The translations under genes were made by a program, and so were the position numbers. From Gracilimonas mengyeensis (lineage in GTDB: Bacteria > Bacteroidota > Rhodothermia > Balneolales > Balneolaceae), in contig NZ_FXTP01000022.1 of the NCBI RefSeq assembly GCF_900182705.1, positions 1-57,365 of the forward strand: 57,365 bases of DNA. Reading direction: 5' to 3'. Below, one piece after another: positions 8,716-16,959 of this stretch (the first letter of the stretch is position 1; each line of letters begins with the position of its first letter). The notes below the pieces were generated by a model, which saw only the letters and a program-made list of their open reading frames with translations, was not told the origin of the DNA and did not search any database.

Positions 8716-8769
8716 GCACTTTCTAATTTGATTCAAAATGCCCGAATCAATAGCTTCAGCGCACTTTCT
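8716..8769. promoter_or_regulatory. Inverted repeat bracketed by direct repeats upstream of H1-like gene
   Basis: A perfect 7-bp inverted repeat, TTGATTC (8728-8734) and GAATCAA (8744-8750), lies between two direct copies of GCACTTTCT (8716-8724 and 8761-8769). It precedes the H1-like start codon by about 45 bp and could be an operator or an mRNA leader hairpin. The bracketing direct repeat makes chance less likely, but no regulator is known. Confidence 0.35.
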
Positions 8770-8814
8770 GAAAACAGAAATATTTAACCTAAAAATAATT
8801 TAACGGAGCTATTA

Positions 8815-8991
8815 ATGAGCAGAGTTGAAGAAATAAAAAACCTCGTAGACGAAACCGCAGTAGAAATGGAAAAATTCTACGAGAAAGGAAACAAAGCGGC
8901 CGGTACACGTGCCCGTAAAGGCCTTCAAGAACTTAAAAAATTAGCCCAGGAAATCCGTCTGGAAATCCAGGATATCAAAAACAAGGACTAA
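8815..8991 (+). CDS. Histone H1-like (Hc1-type) DNA-binding protein
   Basis: A 58-residue, lysine-rich, helical protein starting MSRVEEIKNLVDE and containing KGNKAAGTRARKGLQELK, the hallmark of the small H1-like proteins found across Bacteroidota and grouped with the chlamydial Hc1 family. These are thought to bind DNA non-specifically and compact the nucleoid. The ribosome-binding GGAG at about 8806 precedes the ATG at suitable spacing, and a strong intrinsic terminator follows the stop by 25 bp, so it is probably a monocistronic, highly expressed gene. The protein is short enough to be skipped by automated gene callers. Family assignment is confident; the physiological role here is inferred. 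Confidence 0.88.
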   Translation: MSRVEEIKNLVDETAVEMEKFYEKGNKAAGTRARKGLQELKKLAQEIRLEIQDIKNKD

Positions 8992-9015
8992 TTTTTATAG
9001 CTCTACGTTTTTATA

Positions 9016-9047
9016 AAAAGCCGCTTTTTTAAGCGGCTTTTTTTTTA
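9016..9047 (+). terminator. Intrinsic terminator of H1-like gene
   Basis: Stem AAAAGCCGCTT / AAGCGGCTTTT with a short T loop, followed by an uninterrupted run of T. It lies 25 bp after the H1-like stop codon. Confidence 0.9.
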
Positions 9048-9127
9048 TGCCTTTCACTCACTGTGTTGGAACTTTTTGTTCGTATCAGGCTTTATAACTA
9101 TAAGAGTAACAACAAATTAATATAGTT

Positions 9128-9427
9128 ATGTATAAAGATTTAGCCGACGCCACCGAATCATTGGAAGACAAGGGTTACACCCATACTTTTGAATTGGGGG
9201 ATAACTGCATAACCTGTAAAAAACTGTCTAAGGAGTACAAACCAGACGACTTGGTTATCAAAGAAACTCACAGTTTTGATCAAGGCACCGATCCCGGCAG
9301 CGAGGCCACCGTGTATGCCATTGAAGCTGATGATGACGTTAGAGGCACCCTGATTATCTCTTACGGCATGTATGTGGATCAGGATAAAGCAAGTGTCATA
9401 GATCGCTTGCTGCAAGACCAGGAATAA
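9128..9427 (+). CDS. Small conserved acidic protein, unknown function
   Basis: A 99-residue acidic protein: MYKDLADATESLEDKGYTHTF, then DNCITCKKLSKEYKPDDL and a C-terminal half with VYAIEADD and GTLIISYGMYVD. The layout (helical start with KGYT, CxxC, then IE strand and YG strand) matches a family of about 100-residue Bacteroidota proteins. These are sometimes labelled phosphoribosylpyrophosphate synthetase in databases, but they are far too short for that enzyme and the label looks like propagated error. The CxxC pair could bind metal. It is monocistronic, preceded by an AT-rich leader and convergent with the NTF2-like pair only 15 bp away. Function unknown. Confidence 0.75.
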   Translation: MYKDLADATESLEDKGYTHTFELGDNCITCKKLSKEYKPDDLVIKETHSFDQGTDPGSEATVYAIEADDDVRGTLIISYGMYVDQDKASVIDRLLQDQE

Positions 9428-9442
9428 ATAGCTTATCCCAAG

Positions 9443-9964
9443 TTAATCCAGATATTTTTCAGGGATAGGATTAGCTTCTGAGGCATGCGCCCAGTATATC
9501 GTAACTATCCACCAGCGCTCTCCGTCGTTAAAAAGCTGTATGCTGTTGATACCTTTGTTAAAAGGTTCTTCATCAGCTTTGCTCCGTTTGGATGCATAAG
9601 TACTGAAAAGGTGCACTACCCTCCCATAATGATGTTCTTCACGGGATAACTCATATTCATAGAAACCGTTTTCTACAAAATATTCATTGGTATTTTCAAT
9701 GAATTCCTCCGGATTCATCACACGGTAGGTATTTTTCCCATCTTCATTTTCTCCTGTTGGAATCAGACGTGCCTCAGGGATAAACAGATTTCTAAAACGA
9801 TCCCACTGTCTCGGCTCTCCCTTTTCACCGGAAATAGTAGCATATAAAGCTTCTATCAGATTATCTATGTTTTCCACATCAGCTGAAAAATCAGCTTTTT
9901 GTTGTGCTTGGGTTGATAGCGGTTGAACCAGAAGAGCGGCAAAAATCAATACGGCATATTTCAT
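9443..9964 (-). CDS. Exported NTF2-like (SnoaL-type) protein
   Basis: A 173-residue protein with a signal peptide (MKYAVLIFAALLVQPLSTQA-Q). The mature part has the cone-shaped NTF2-like pattern: helix with IDNLIEALYATISG, WDRFRNLFIPEARLIPTG, a NPEEFIEN helix, and the strand-rich end GINSIQLFNDGERWWIVTIYW. This superfamily includes ketosteroid isomerases and many non-enzymatic binders, so no reaction can be assigned. The start at 9964 follows an AGAGGAT ribosome-binding site. It is the second gene of a minus-strand pair whose first gene encodes another member of the same superfamily 18 bp upstream, which suggests a duplicated or heteromeric periplasmic pair. Confidence 0.8.
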   Translation of the reverse strand: MKYAVLIFAALLVQPLSTQAQQKADFSADVENIDNLIEALYATISGEKGEPRQWDRFRNLFIPEARLIPTGENEDGKNTYRVMNPEEFIENTNEYFVENGFYEYELSREEHHYGRVVHLFSTYASKRSKADEEPFNKGINSIQLFNDGERWWIVTIYWAHASEANPIPEKYLD

Positions 9965-9982
9965 AATCGAATCCTCTAAAAG

Positions 9983-10456
9983 TTATTGTGGGCAATTGGT
10001 TGTACGGCGGGTATCCACGATAGCAAAAATTTGCCAGCCTTTATCATTATTTATGAGTTGAAACGCATTTACTCCGCAATGTGAAAATTCTTCGCCGCGA
10101 TAAAACTCATAAGGCGTCCAGGCAGTAGCCAGTTTCCCATCTATTTTAATAACATAATCCAGAATCTTTTCGTCCCAAATTAACTCCTTCGGGGAACCAA
10201 CGGCATTCAGGAAAGCTTCCAACTTGCCGGTTCTTATCTCCACCTCGCCGGCTTCATTTTCTACTATCGTTTGCATAAGAGCATCACTGGTAAACGCACC
10301 GCCTGCCATGGTGCTATCGCTGGCGCGCATGCCATCAAAAAGTTGCTCAATCACCGTAATTACGGCTTGTTCATCCTGTTCTTGAGCTTGAACAGGTTCA
10401 ATAGCAGTAGCAATCAGGGTACAACAAAAAATCAGGAGGGCTGGGAATGCTTTCAT
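9983..10456 (-). CDS. Exported NTF2-like protein, paralogue of its neighbour
   Basis: A 157-residue protein starting MKAFPALLIFCCTLIATA (ATG at 10456), a signal peptide cut near VQA-Q. The open frame extends to 10588, but the extra 44 residues precede the signal peptide and are unlikely to be translated. The mature part resembles NTF2-like folds: ITVIEQLFDGMRASDSTMAGGAFTSDALM, then TAWTPYEFYRGEEFSHCGVNAFQLINNDKGWQIFAIVDTRR. The ending strand pattern (NAFQL-NDKGWQI) parallels SIQLFNDGERWWIV in the downstream gene, supporting common ancestry. Probably co-transcribed with it. Ligand and function unknown. Confidence 0.78.
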   Translation of the reverse strand: MKAFPALLIFCCTLIATAIEPVQAQEQDEQAVITVIEQLFDGMRASDSTMAGGAFTSDALMQTIVENEAGEVEIRTGKLEAFLNAVGSPKELIWDEKILDYVIKIDGKLATAWTPYEFYRGEEFSHCGVNAFQLINNDKGWQIFAIVDTRRTTNCPQ

Positions 10457-10810
10457 AGTGGATAGATTAAATTTCGGGTCTCGCACAATTACGCAAATTT
10501 TGGTGAGAAGTTTGTTAGAAGTTGTAATCAACTCCCTGCTTATTCGATAAAAAACCATTAAGTCCAACTTCCAGTCTCCCTTCATCAACTTTGAAGCGAC
10601 CTATTCTATAATTATCTGACCATCCAAAAAAACAGTTGTAACACCATTTAGTCCTCTATTCTAAAATATTTATCAAGAACTAAAATAATTAATAATAAAT
10701 ACCGTTTGAATTAATTATACTATTATAAGTGCAATATTCACATAAATATGTTTTTAAAAACGGGTTACGGATTTGCACTTTTACTTTCCACCTTAACTTA
10801 AAATCACATC
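10457..10810. other. AT-rich divergent intergenic region
   Basis: A gap of 354 bp between the divergent NTF2-like pair and the outer-membrane barrel gene. It is strongly AT-rich at 10,620-10,760 and must carry both promoters, but I cannot identify convincing -35/-10 pairs, repeats or an RNA gene in it. Confidence 0.5.
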
Positions 10811-11497
10811 ATGCAACATATAGTCAAGATTTCAGTTTTCGCGGTTACACTTTTGCTTTCCCTCGCAACCTCTATATCAACTTTTGCCCAAAGTAATAGT
10901 GATGATACCCATGCACCTGCACCCGGCGATAAAGCTCTGCAATTTCAAATCACAGATAACTTTACTCTCGGGTCTTTTGAAGGTTCAGCCCTCTCGCTTC
11001 AAAATCAGGTAACAGAGAAAAGAGCCCACCGTATTGGTGTGAGTATTAGTAATTTGCTCAATGACTTAAATTCAGAATATCAAAATTCTGAATCAGAAGA
11101 TAAACGGACCAATAGCAGGGCAGAATTTTCATTTACCTGGAAAAATTATATTACCACCGATAATCCAATAAAAGCCTATTATGGGATAGGACCGGAATTT
11201 TCTTACTTCTATGAGAAAAACAAAGATAAGAATGAAAGTCAAAATCAATTAGAAACTCAAAGATATTACAATATTGGTCTTGGAGTGTTGGGCTACTTTG
11301 GCGTTGAATGGTTTTTTCACCCTTCAATCAGCATGCATGCTGAATACAGAGGTTCTGTCTCAGGTTACTACCAACATCGAAAAATGAAACAAAAAGACCT
11401 GATTTCAACAACTGAAACTACTACGGATAAGCAATATGGTAAAGGCATATCCTTCGGTGGCAATGGCGTAGCTTTTGGCCTTTCCGTTTATTTTTAG
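10811..11497 (+). CDS. Outer-membrane beta-barrel protein
   Basis: A 228-residue protein with a signal peptide (MQHIVKISVFAVTLLLSLATS, cut near TFA-Q). The mature sequence alternates hydrophobic and polar residues in strands: FTLGSFEGSALSLQNQV, AEFSFTWKNYIT, IKAYYGIGPEFSYFYEK, YYNIGLGVLGYFGVEWFFHP, ISMHAEYRGSVSGYYQH. It ends in an aromatic residue (GVAFGLSVYF), the usual Bam-recognition signal. About eight strands fit an OmpW/OmpX-sized barrel. The loop between strands is rich in E/K/N/Q, suggesting exposed turns. It is monocistronic with a terminator just after. The specific function cannot be told. Confidence 0.82.
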   Translation: MQHIVKISVFAVTLLLSLATSISTFAQSNSDDTHAPAPGDKALQFQITDNFTLGSFEGSALSLQNQVTEKRAHRIGVSISNLLNDLNSEYQNSESEDKRTNSRAEFSFTWKNYITTDNPIKAYYGIGPEFSYFYEKNKDKNESQNQLETQRYYNIGLGVLGYFGVEWFFHPSISMHAEYRGSVSGYYQHRKMKQKDLISTTETTTDKQYGKGISFGGNGVAFGLSVYF

Positions 11498-11524
11498 TCC
11501 TCCATACTACTGATAAGACCAAAC

Positions 11525-11567
11525 AGACCCGCTGGCTTCTCTTTGATTACATCAAATAGCCACCGGG
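11525..11567 (+). terminator. Intrinsic terminator after barrel gene
   Basis: Arms AGACCCGCTGGCT and AGCCACCGGGTCT (one mismatch), followed by a T run. It lies between the barrel gene and the convergent threonine aldolase gene. Confidence 0.85.
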
Positions 11568-11612
11568 TCTTTTTTTATTTTGGGTTACTCTATTCTGGTC
11601 CTGCAAAGATGC

Positions 11613-12626
11613 CTAAAACTCAGCCAGTACTTCTTTTACTTTCTCCACTTCCTCCTCGCTGATTTGAAAATGGAAAGTAGCACGTATGGTTTTATGACCA
11701 AATTGCGTCATCAAAATGCCTTCCTCTTTCAGTCTTTCTAAAACGTCAGCCGCCGCCTCATGTACCGTATCAAAAAGCAGGATATTGGTTTGCAGGCTAT
11801 TCATATCAACGGCAAGCTTGTCGCTGTTATAAATTACCTCTGCCACTTCACGGGCCCGGCGATGATCCTCGGCCAGCTTCCCCCAGTTATGTTCCAGGGC
11901 ATAATCGGCCGCAGCAGCCAGGAGCCCAACTTGCCGCATTCCCCCGCCCCACATTTTACGATACCGTCGCGCTTTGGCAATATGCTCTTTGGATGAAAGC
12001 AACATGGAACCCACCGGGGCTCCTAATCCTTTAGAAAAACAAACGGAGATCGTATCTGCAATCTCCCCGAAGAAAGCAGGATTGATATCCGTGGCCGTCA
12101 TGGCATTCCAGATTCGGGCTCCATCCAGATGCACCGCAAGCTTATGCTCGTCAGCATACTCTTTGATATCGCTCAGTTCTTCTTCAGTGTAGCACACGCC
12201 ACCACCTTTATTGGTAGAATTTTCGAGACAAACCACACGGGTTCTGGGTTCCCAATCGTAACCTCCGCGTACACTGTGCTCCAAAACATCCGTACTTAAT
12301 TTCCCTTTGCTACCATTCAGGGTTTTAATCTGAACGCCCGAAAGAGCCGAAGCGGCCCCGGTTTCGTAATTAAAAATATGGCCTTTTTTATCGATCAGAA
12401 TTTCATCACCGGGTTCCGTTAACACTTTCACGCCCAATTGGTTACTCATGGTTCCGCTGGGCACAAAAAGTCCGGCTTCCATCCCAAACAACTTAGCTAC
12501 CTTTTCCTGAAATTCATTTACGGTTTCATCTTCCCCAAATACATCATCCCCAACTTCCGCTGCCATCATTACCTCAAGCATTTCCTGGGTTGGCCGGGTG
12601 ATGGTATCGCTGCGTAGATCAATCAT
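11613..12626 (-). CDS. ltaE: Low-specificity L-threonine aldolase (PLP)
   Basis: A 337-residue fold-type I PLP enzyme that cleaves L-threonine/allo-threonine to glycine and acetaldehyde. MIDLRSDTITRPT is the family's conserved N-terminus, so I use the ATG at 12626 rather than the upstream start at 12725, which would add 33 foreign residues. HLDGAR carries the PLP-pyridine Asp (D168), and K199 in VCFSKGLGAP forms the Schiff base. Length is standard. It is divergent from the lycopene cyclase gene, with 147 bp between start codons. Precise stereospecificity cannot be read from sequence; beta-eliminating relatives are possible but less likely. Confidence 0.93.
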   Translation of the reverse strand: MIDLRSDTITRPTQEMLEVMMAAEVGDDVFGEDETVNEFQEKVAKLFGMEAGLFVPSGTMSNQLGVKVLTEPGDEILIDKKGHIFNYETGAASALSGVQIKTLNGSKGKLSTDVLEHSVRGGYDWEPRTRVVCLENSTNKGGGVCYTEEELSDIKEYADEHKLAVHLDGARIWNAMTATDINPAFFGEIADTISVCFSKGLGAPVGSMLLSSKEHIAKARRYRKMWGGGMRQVGLLAAAADYALEHNWGKLAEDHRRAREVAEVIYNSDKLAVDMNSLQTNILLFDTVHEAAADVLERLKEEGILMTQFGHKTIRATFHFQISEEEVEKVKEVLAEF

Positions 12627-12773
12627 AGTTCTAATTTTTCTTTTTCGGTTTGATGGAATATAATCAATACCTGTAGCGAACTTAAGCCACATCCCCACTG
12701 TTGATGAAAAAAAGTATAAAACCAAGTGTATGTTATTTTTATATGATCCGCTTTTTGCCGGGGGACCACTCTT

Positions 12774-13940
12774 TTGAAGATTGAGGCCAAGTACGATATC
12801 ATCATTGCCGGGGGCGGACTTTCGGGATTAAGCCTGGCCTGGTACCTGGCCCAGGGCGGCTATAAGGGACAGGTTCTGGTGGCAGATGCTACTTTTGCGC
12901 CTACCAACGATAAAACCTGGTGCTTCTGGACCAAAGACGAACCGCCTTTCAAGGAGATCATCTACAAGCGATGGAAAAAAACCTGGGTTTCCGCCCTGGA
13001 TTACAGCACCTTCAGATATTTGAATGAATACACCTATTACTGCATCCGTAGCGGTGATTTCAGGGAATATGTACTCACCGGGCTCAGATCCTTCAAAAAC
13101 TTTGATTTACTCGAAGATAATATTCTGGATTTCTCCTCCTACAAGAATAAAGCCATTATGCTTACCAAAGGGGGAGACAGCTACCTGGCTAACCATATTT
13201 TTCAAAGTGTATTAAAACCAAAAAATCTGGATGCTGATGATATCAAATATCCCCTGAAACAGCATTTCCTGGGCTGGGAGATCGAAACCAATGAGACGGC
13301 TTTTGATCCGGAAACCTTTACACTCATGGATTTCAATGAAGATTTTTCTCCGGGCGTAGGGTTTATGTATGTGTTGCCTTATGGTCTGAAAAAAGCCCTG
13401 CTTGAGTTCACCGTATTCTCTGAAGATCTCTTGCCTCGAAAAGTGTATAAGAAGCACATCAAAGAATATCTATACTTTCATTTTGGGCTGGATAAATCGG
13501 ATTACAAGGTGATTCGAAAGGAAGATGGCGTAATACCGATGGAAGACCGTCCCTATCATCCTTATTACGAAAATAACATCATCAACCTGGGCTCGGTGGG
13601 CGGGCAGACGAAACCGAGCACCGGCTACACTTTTACCCGGATACAAGCGTATACCCAACAGCTGGCTGAACAATTGGTACAGGGTAAGTCACCGTCAGCT
13701 CCTTCTTTATCCAAGCTCAAGTACAGGTATTACGACCTGTTGCTGCTGCATATTCTATCTAATTCTACCGAAGAAAGTTTACAGGTTTTTCGTTCTCTGT
13801 TTAAGAAAAATCACTTTGATGATATCTTCCGCTTTTTGGGAGAGCAAACCAGTTTCAGGCAGGATTTGAAGATTATGAGTTCGGTACCTTACACGCCTTT
13901 TTTTAAAGCTATCGGCAATAACCTTCCGTTTTTGGGGTGA
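12774..13940 (+). CDS. Lycopene cyclase family FAD-binding protein
   Basis: A 388-residue flavoprotein expected to cyclise lycopene ends in carotenoid synthesis. The N-terminus has the dinucleotide-binding motif IIIAGGGLSGLSLAWYLA (residues about 8-25), followed by DKTWCFW, a signature of the CrtY/CrtL-b family. Further family motifs are VLPYG and GSVGGQTKPSTGYTF. The only start compatible with the FAD motif is TTG at 12774; no in-frame ATG lies near it. No other crt genes are nearby, so the pigment pathway must be completed elsewhere. It is divergent from the threonine aldolase gene. Family assignment is strong; the exact product (beta or gamma rings) is not readable. Confidence 0.88.
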   Translation: MKIEAKYDIIIAGGGLSGLSLAWYLAQGGYKGQVLVADATFAPTNDKTWCFWTKDEPPFKEIIYKRWKKTWVSALDYSTFRYLNEYTYYCIRSGDFREYVLTGLRSFKNFDLLEDNILDFSSYKNKAIMLTKGGDSYLANHIFQSVLKPKNLDADDIKYPLKQHFLGWEIETNETAFDPETFTLMDFNEDFSPGVGFMYVLPYGLKKALLEFTVFSEDLLPRKVYKKHIKEYLYFHFGLDKSDYKVIRKEDGVIPMEDRPYHPYYENNIINLGSVGGQTKPSTGYTFTRIQAYTQQLAEQLVQGKSPSAPSLSKLKYRYYDLLLLHILSNSTEESLQVFRSLFKKNHFDDIFRFLGEQTSFRQDLKIMSSVPYTPFFKAIGNNLPFLG

Positions 13941-14153
13941 TTCAAAATCTAATAATAGTCCAAAAGTCCATTTTTTTGAAAGAATGTGTCCCGCTGGAGG
14001 GACCGTTTCATGAGCAAGCGCGTCTTGCGAATGAAACAGGGAGGGAAGTTTTAATGAGGTAAGGCAAAGACTTTAAGAGCTTATGCTTCTGAAGGAAAAC
14101 TCTTGGTATTATGAGATTTAATTTACAATGATCCCATTTTCAATCACTTCAAT

Positions 14154-14204
14154 GTGAGGCACAGCCTCACAGGGCTTGCGCTTTTGAGGTTCAACCTCAA
14201 AAGA
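14154..14204 (-). repeat. Dispersed double-hairpin repeat, copy 4 (inverted)
   Basis: Same element on the opposite strand. Read on minus, TTTTGAGG-TTGAA-CCTCAAAA is followed by GTGAGGC-TGT-GCCTCAC. It lies in the convergent gap 13941-14243. The rest of that gap has a small GTCCC-GCTGGA-GGGAC hairpin near 13988 and no gene. Confidence 0.75.
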
Positions 14205-14217
14205 TCCAGAGGAACCA

Positions 14218-14240
14218 CCCGTAACCCGTAACCCGTAACC
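14218..14240 (+). repeat. Short 7-bp tandem repeat (CCCGTAA)n
   Basis: Three perfect copies of CCCGTAA plus two bases, ending four bases before the stop codon of the acyl-CoA synthetase gene. Unit length equals that of the larger array at 36767, though the sequence differs. Confidence 0.8.
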
Positions 14241-14243
14241 ACC

Positions 14244-16124
14244 TTACTCATCGTCTTTAAAGATATCCTCAATGAGGTGGCCGTATTTATCTGCAATAAC
14301 ACGGCGTTTAACTTTTAGGGTTGGAGTGATTTCGCCGGTTTCAACCGTAAACTCGTTCGCCACCAGTCGGAAATCCCGGATTTTTTCGTGTGAGGCCAGA
14401 TCCTTGGAGAAGGAGCGAATTTCTTTTTTGTAGATTTCTTTTATCTCATCCAGGGCTATCAATTCCTCGTTGCCTGAGTATTTGAGTCCATTCTCGCGGG
14501 CAAACTTGGCAATCGCTTCAAAATCAGGCACAATAATGGCCGCCATATAATTCTGTGCTTCACCAACCACCACAATCTGATCAATCCACTTGCTGGTTTT
14601 TAACATATCTTCAATAGGTCCCGGGTAAATATTTTTACCCCCGGCATTCACAATCATATGCTTAATACGATCAGTGATTTTAAGGTAGCCCTTATCAAAC
14701 TTGCCAACGTCTCCGGTGTGTAGCCAGCCGTCTTCATCTATCATCTCGTCAGTTGCTTCCTGATTGTTCCAGTATCCCTTCATCACATTGGGACCTTTAC
14801 ATAGAATCTCCCCTTCCGGGCTGGTAATATCCGTGGGATAATCTTCTCCACTTATCTGCGCAGTAATTTTCCCGTCCTCAAGGTTCTGAATGCCCACAGT
14901 AACGCCTGGAATAATTGTACCTACGGTTCCCACCCGCTCTTTACCCGGTTGATTGACCGCCATCACCGGCGAAGTTTCCGTTAGCCCGTAACCCTGCAGG
15001 ATATTCATCCCCGCACACTGGAAAAAAGTGTCAATTTCAGGAGGCAGTGCCGCTCCGCCGGATACAAATAAGCGAACATGTCCACCCGTGCGCTGCTTCA
15101 ACTTATCAAACACCAGTTTGTCCGCTACTTTCTTTTGGAGTGATATCAGTCCGCGTTCACCCTCTGCATAGCGCCGGCCGGTTTCAACCGCCCAGTTAAA
15201 AATCTTTTGCTTGGTATCGCTGCCCTCTTCCACACTTTTCACAATCAGATTGTACATCTTTTCAAACAAGCGAGGCACGCTAATCATGATGGTAGGTTTG
15301 GCTTCTGGCATGTTCTTGGATACCGTATCCACACTTTCTGCATAGTAAATTTCCACCCCGCTGGAGATCATTGCATAGTAACCGCCCGTACGCTCAAAAG
15401 AATGGCACAGGGGCAGAAAGGAAAGCAAGCGGTCCTTATCATCCCAGTAAATATGTTGGGTAGCCGCTTTTACATTGCTCACAATATTGTGATGTGTGAG
15501 CATGGCTCCCTTGGGCTTCCCGGTGGTACCGGATGTATAAATGAGGGTAGCCACATCTTCAGGATGCACCTGCAAACTGCGCTTTTTAATCGTTTCGCTT
15601 TTCTTGGAAAGATGTTTGCCTCCTTTTGACAATACATCCTCGAACATCCGCACATACTCTTCTTCTGCAAGATGCTCTAACTTGGGTTGATCAAAAGCCA
15701 CTACTTCCTTGAGCTCTTCGCAGTTTTCAAATACTTCCACGGCTTTCTTTAGCTGCAGCCCAGTGGATACAAAAAATATTTTAGCGCCTGAATCCTGCAG
15801 AATATACTCGCACTGTCCGGCCGGCAAAGTTGTATAAAGCGACACATTGATACCGCCGATCAGCTGCGTAGCCAAATCAACTACGGCCCACTCATAGCGG
15901 TTCTCGCTAAGTATGCCCACGCGATCTCCTTTTTGGATGCCTTGTTCCAGCAGATAAGCCGCTATGGAATACACATCGTCACTAACCTGTTTCCAGAAAA
16001 TGGGCTGATATTCCGAATCCGGGGTGGGTTTATAGTAGAAAGCAGCCTTTCCCGCGTTCTTGTATTTGCGCGAAAGATTTAAAAATAATTCAGTCAGTGT
16101 TTCAAAAGCGACAGTTGTAGGCAT
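14244..16124 (-). CDS. Long-chain fatty-acid--CoA ligase (FadD15/FAA1-like)
   Basis: A 626-residue AMP-forming acyl-CoA synthetase that activates long-chain fatty acids with ATP and CoA. The P-loop-like motif is complete (LIYTSGTTGKPKGAMLTHHN). The adenine-binding segment QGYGLTETSP and the hinge motif GWLHTGDVGKFDKGYLKITDR are both present, as is the C-terminal catalytic KVKRR. Length and layout (DRVGILSENRYEW, FVSGGAALPPEI) fit the FadD15/long-chain type common in Bacteroidota and Actinobacteria. The ATG at 16124 is standard. It is divergent from the Fur-family gene, sharing a 120-bp promoter region, so iron or peroxide control is possible but not shown. Confidence 0.94.
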   Translation of the reverse strand: MPTTVAFETLTELFLNLSRKYKNAGKAAFYYKPTPDSEYQPIFWKQVSDDVYSIAAYLLEQGIQKGDRVGILSENRYEWAVVDLATQLIGGINVSLYTTLPAGQCEYILQDSGAKIFFVSTGLQLKKAVEVFENCEELKEVVAFDQPKLEHLAEEEYVRMFEDVLSKGGKHLSKKSETIKKRSLQVHPEDVATLIYTSGTTGKPKGAMLTHHNIVSNVKAATQHIYWDDKDRLLSFLPLCHSFERTGGYYAMISSGVEIYYAESVDTVSKNMPEAKPTIMISVPRLFEKMYNLIVKSVEEGSDTKQKIFNWAVETGRRYAEGERGLISLQKKVADKLVFDKLKQRTGGHVRLFVSGGAALPPEIDTFFQCAGMNILQGYGLTETSPVMAVNQPGKERVGTVGTIIPGVTVGIQNLEDGKITAQISGEDYPTDITSPEGEILCKGPNVMKGYWNNQEATDEMIDEDGWLHTGDVGKFDKGYLKITDRIKHMIVNAGGKNIYPGPIEDMLKTSKWIDQIVVVGEAQNYMAAIIVPDFEAIAKFARENGLKYSGNEELIALDEIKEIYKKEIRSFSKDLASHEKIRDFRLVANEFTVETGEITPTLKVKRRVIADKYGHLIEDIFKDDE

Positions 16125-16244
16125 ATCAGGCTGATTTATTCCGTTTAATAACTCCGGCGAAATATAATATTCTTGAAATCAAAAGCACGGGTTTCATAAG
16201 CAAGTTTACAAATCGTATATTTAAGCGAATTTAAAAGAGTACAC

Positions 16245-16748
16245 ATGGCACATCCAGCACACGAAGATACAGTTAATTTAGTAAAGGAGATTTTTCGCTC
16301 CTACCTTAAGGAACGTAATCAACGGCAGACCCCGGAGCGTTTCATGGTATTAGAGGAAATTTACACCTCCGACGGACACTTTGACGCCGACGATATTTAC
16401 TTCAACATGAAAGAAGCCGGACAGCGGGTTTCACGCGCTACGGTTTATAATACGCTCGACCTGTTGGTTGAGTGTGGCCTGGTTCAGCGCCAGCAGTTTG
16501 GTAAAAGCCAGTATTATTATGAGCGCGCTTACGCCTATCAACAGCATGATCACATCATCTGCAGAGATTGTGGACACGTGCTCGAGTTTTGTGATCCTCG
16601 CGTGGGTGAAATACAGCGCATGCTTTCCGAAATCCACGATATGAATATTGACGGGCACTCCCTTCACTTCTTCGGCAGCTGCCAGGATAAGGAAGCCTGC
16701 GAGCGACGGCAGGAAGCAGGTAGCAAAATTGCGGATTTGAAGGAGTAG
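16245..16748 (+). CDS. Fur/PerR-family metalloregulator
   Basis: A 167-residue transcription factor. The winged-helix N-terminal domain spans about residues 10-90 (RQTPERFMVLEEIY, SRATVYNTLDLLVECGLV as recognition helix), followed by the dimerisation domain with HDHIICRDCGHVLEFCD. The structural zinc is likely held by C106/C109 (CRDC) and C146/C152 (CQDKEAC). Regulatory-site ligands HFD (45-47) and the H101/H103 cluster are present. Whether it senses iron (Fur), peroxide (PerR) or zinc (Zur) cannot be decided. It is slightly longer than average because of a polar tail. The next gap (16749-16959) holds only repeats. Confidence 0.92.
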   Translation: MAHPAHEDTVNLVKEIFRSYLKERNQRQTPERFMVLEEIYTSDGHFDADDIYFNMKEAGQRVSRATVYNTLDLLVECGLVQRQQFGKSQYYYERAYAYQQHDHIICRDCGHVLEFCDPRVGEIQRMLSEIHDMNIDGHSLHFFGSCQDKEACERRQEAGSKIADLKE

Positions 16749-16827
16749 TTATATCCGCTCCAACGCAGAGCGTATGGAGCGAGACGGCTGAATATTTTAA
16801 TCTTGTCCAAACTCATTATCAAGCTCC

Positions 16828-16880
16828 GATCTTTTCAAGTTGTACTTGAAAAGTAAAAGTCCCAGAAGGCTTTGCCTTCC
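16828..16880 (+). repeat. Dispersed double-hairpin repeat, copy 5
   Basis: Hairpin 1 is TTTTCAAG-TTGTA-CTTGAAAA: relative to copy 1 one base pair is swapped on both arms, a compensatory change. Hairpin 2 is AGAAGGC-TTT-GCCTTC. Convergent gap between fur and murA. A second palindromic motif, AAGCTCCAGCTT, follows near 16,910. Confidence 0.78.
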
Positions 16881-16959
16881 GTCCGATCTGGTTATTTTAT
16901 CCTCGTTCCCAAGCTCCAGCTTGGTGAACGCTCGTGTGAAGCTCCTGCTTCAGTTCTGA

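Noticed and set aside
10457-10588. N-terminal extension of the NTF2-like protein
   Set aside because: The signal peptide begins at the internal Met at 10456; 44 residues ahead of it would block export.
14218-14240. Telomere-like repeat (CCCGTAA)n as a replicon end
   Set aside because: Only three units inside a normal gene context with genes continuing on both sides.
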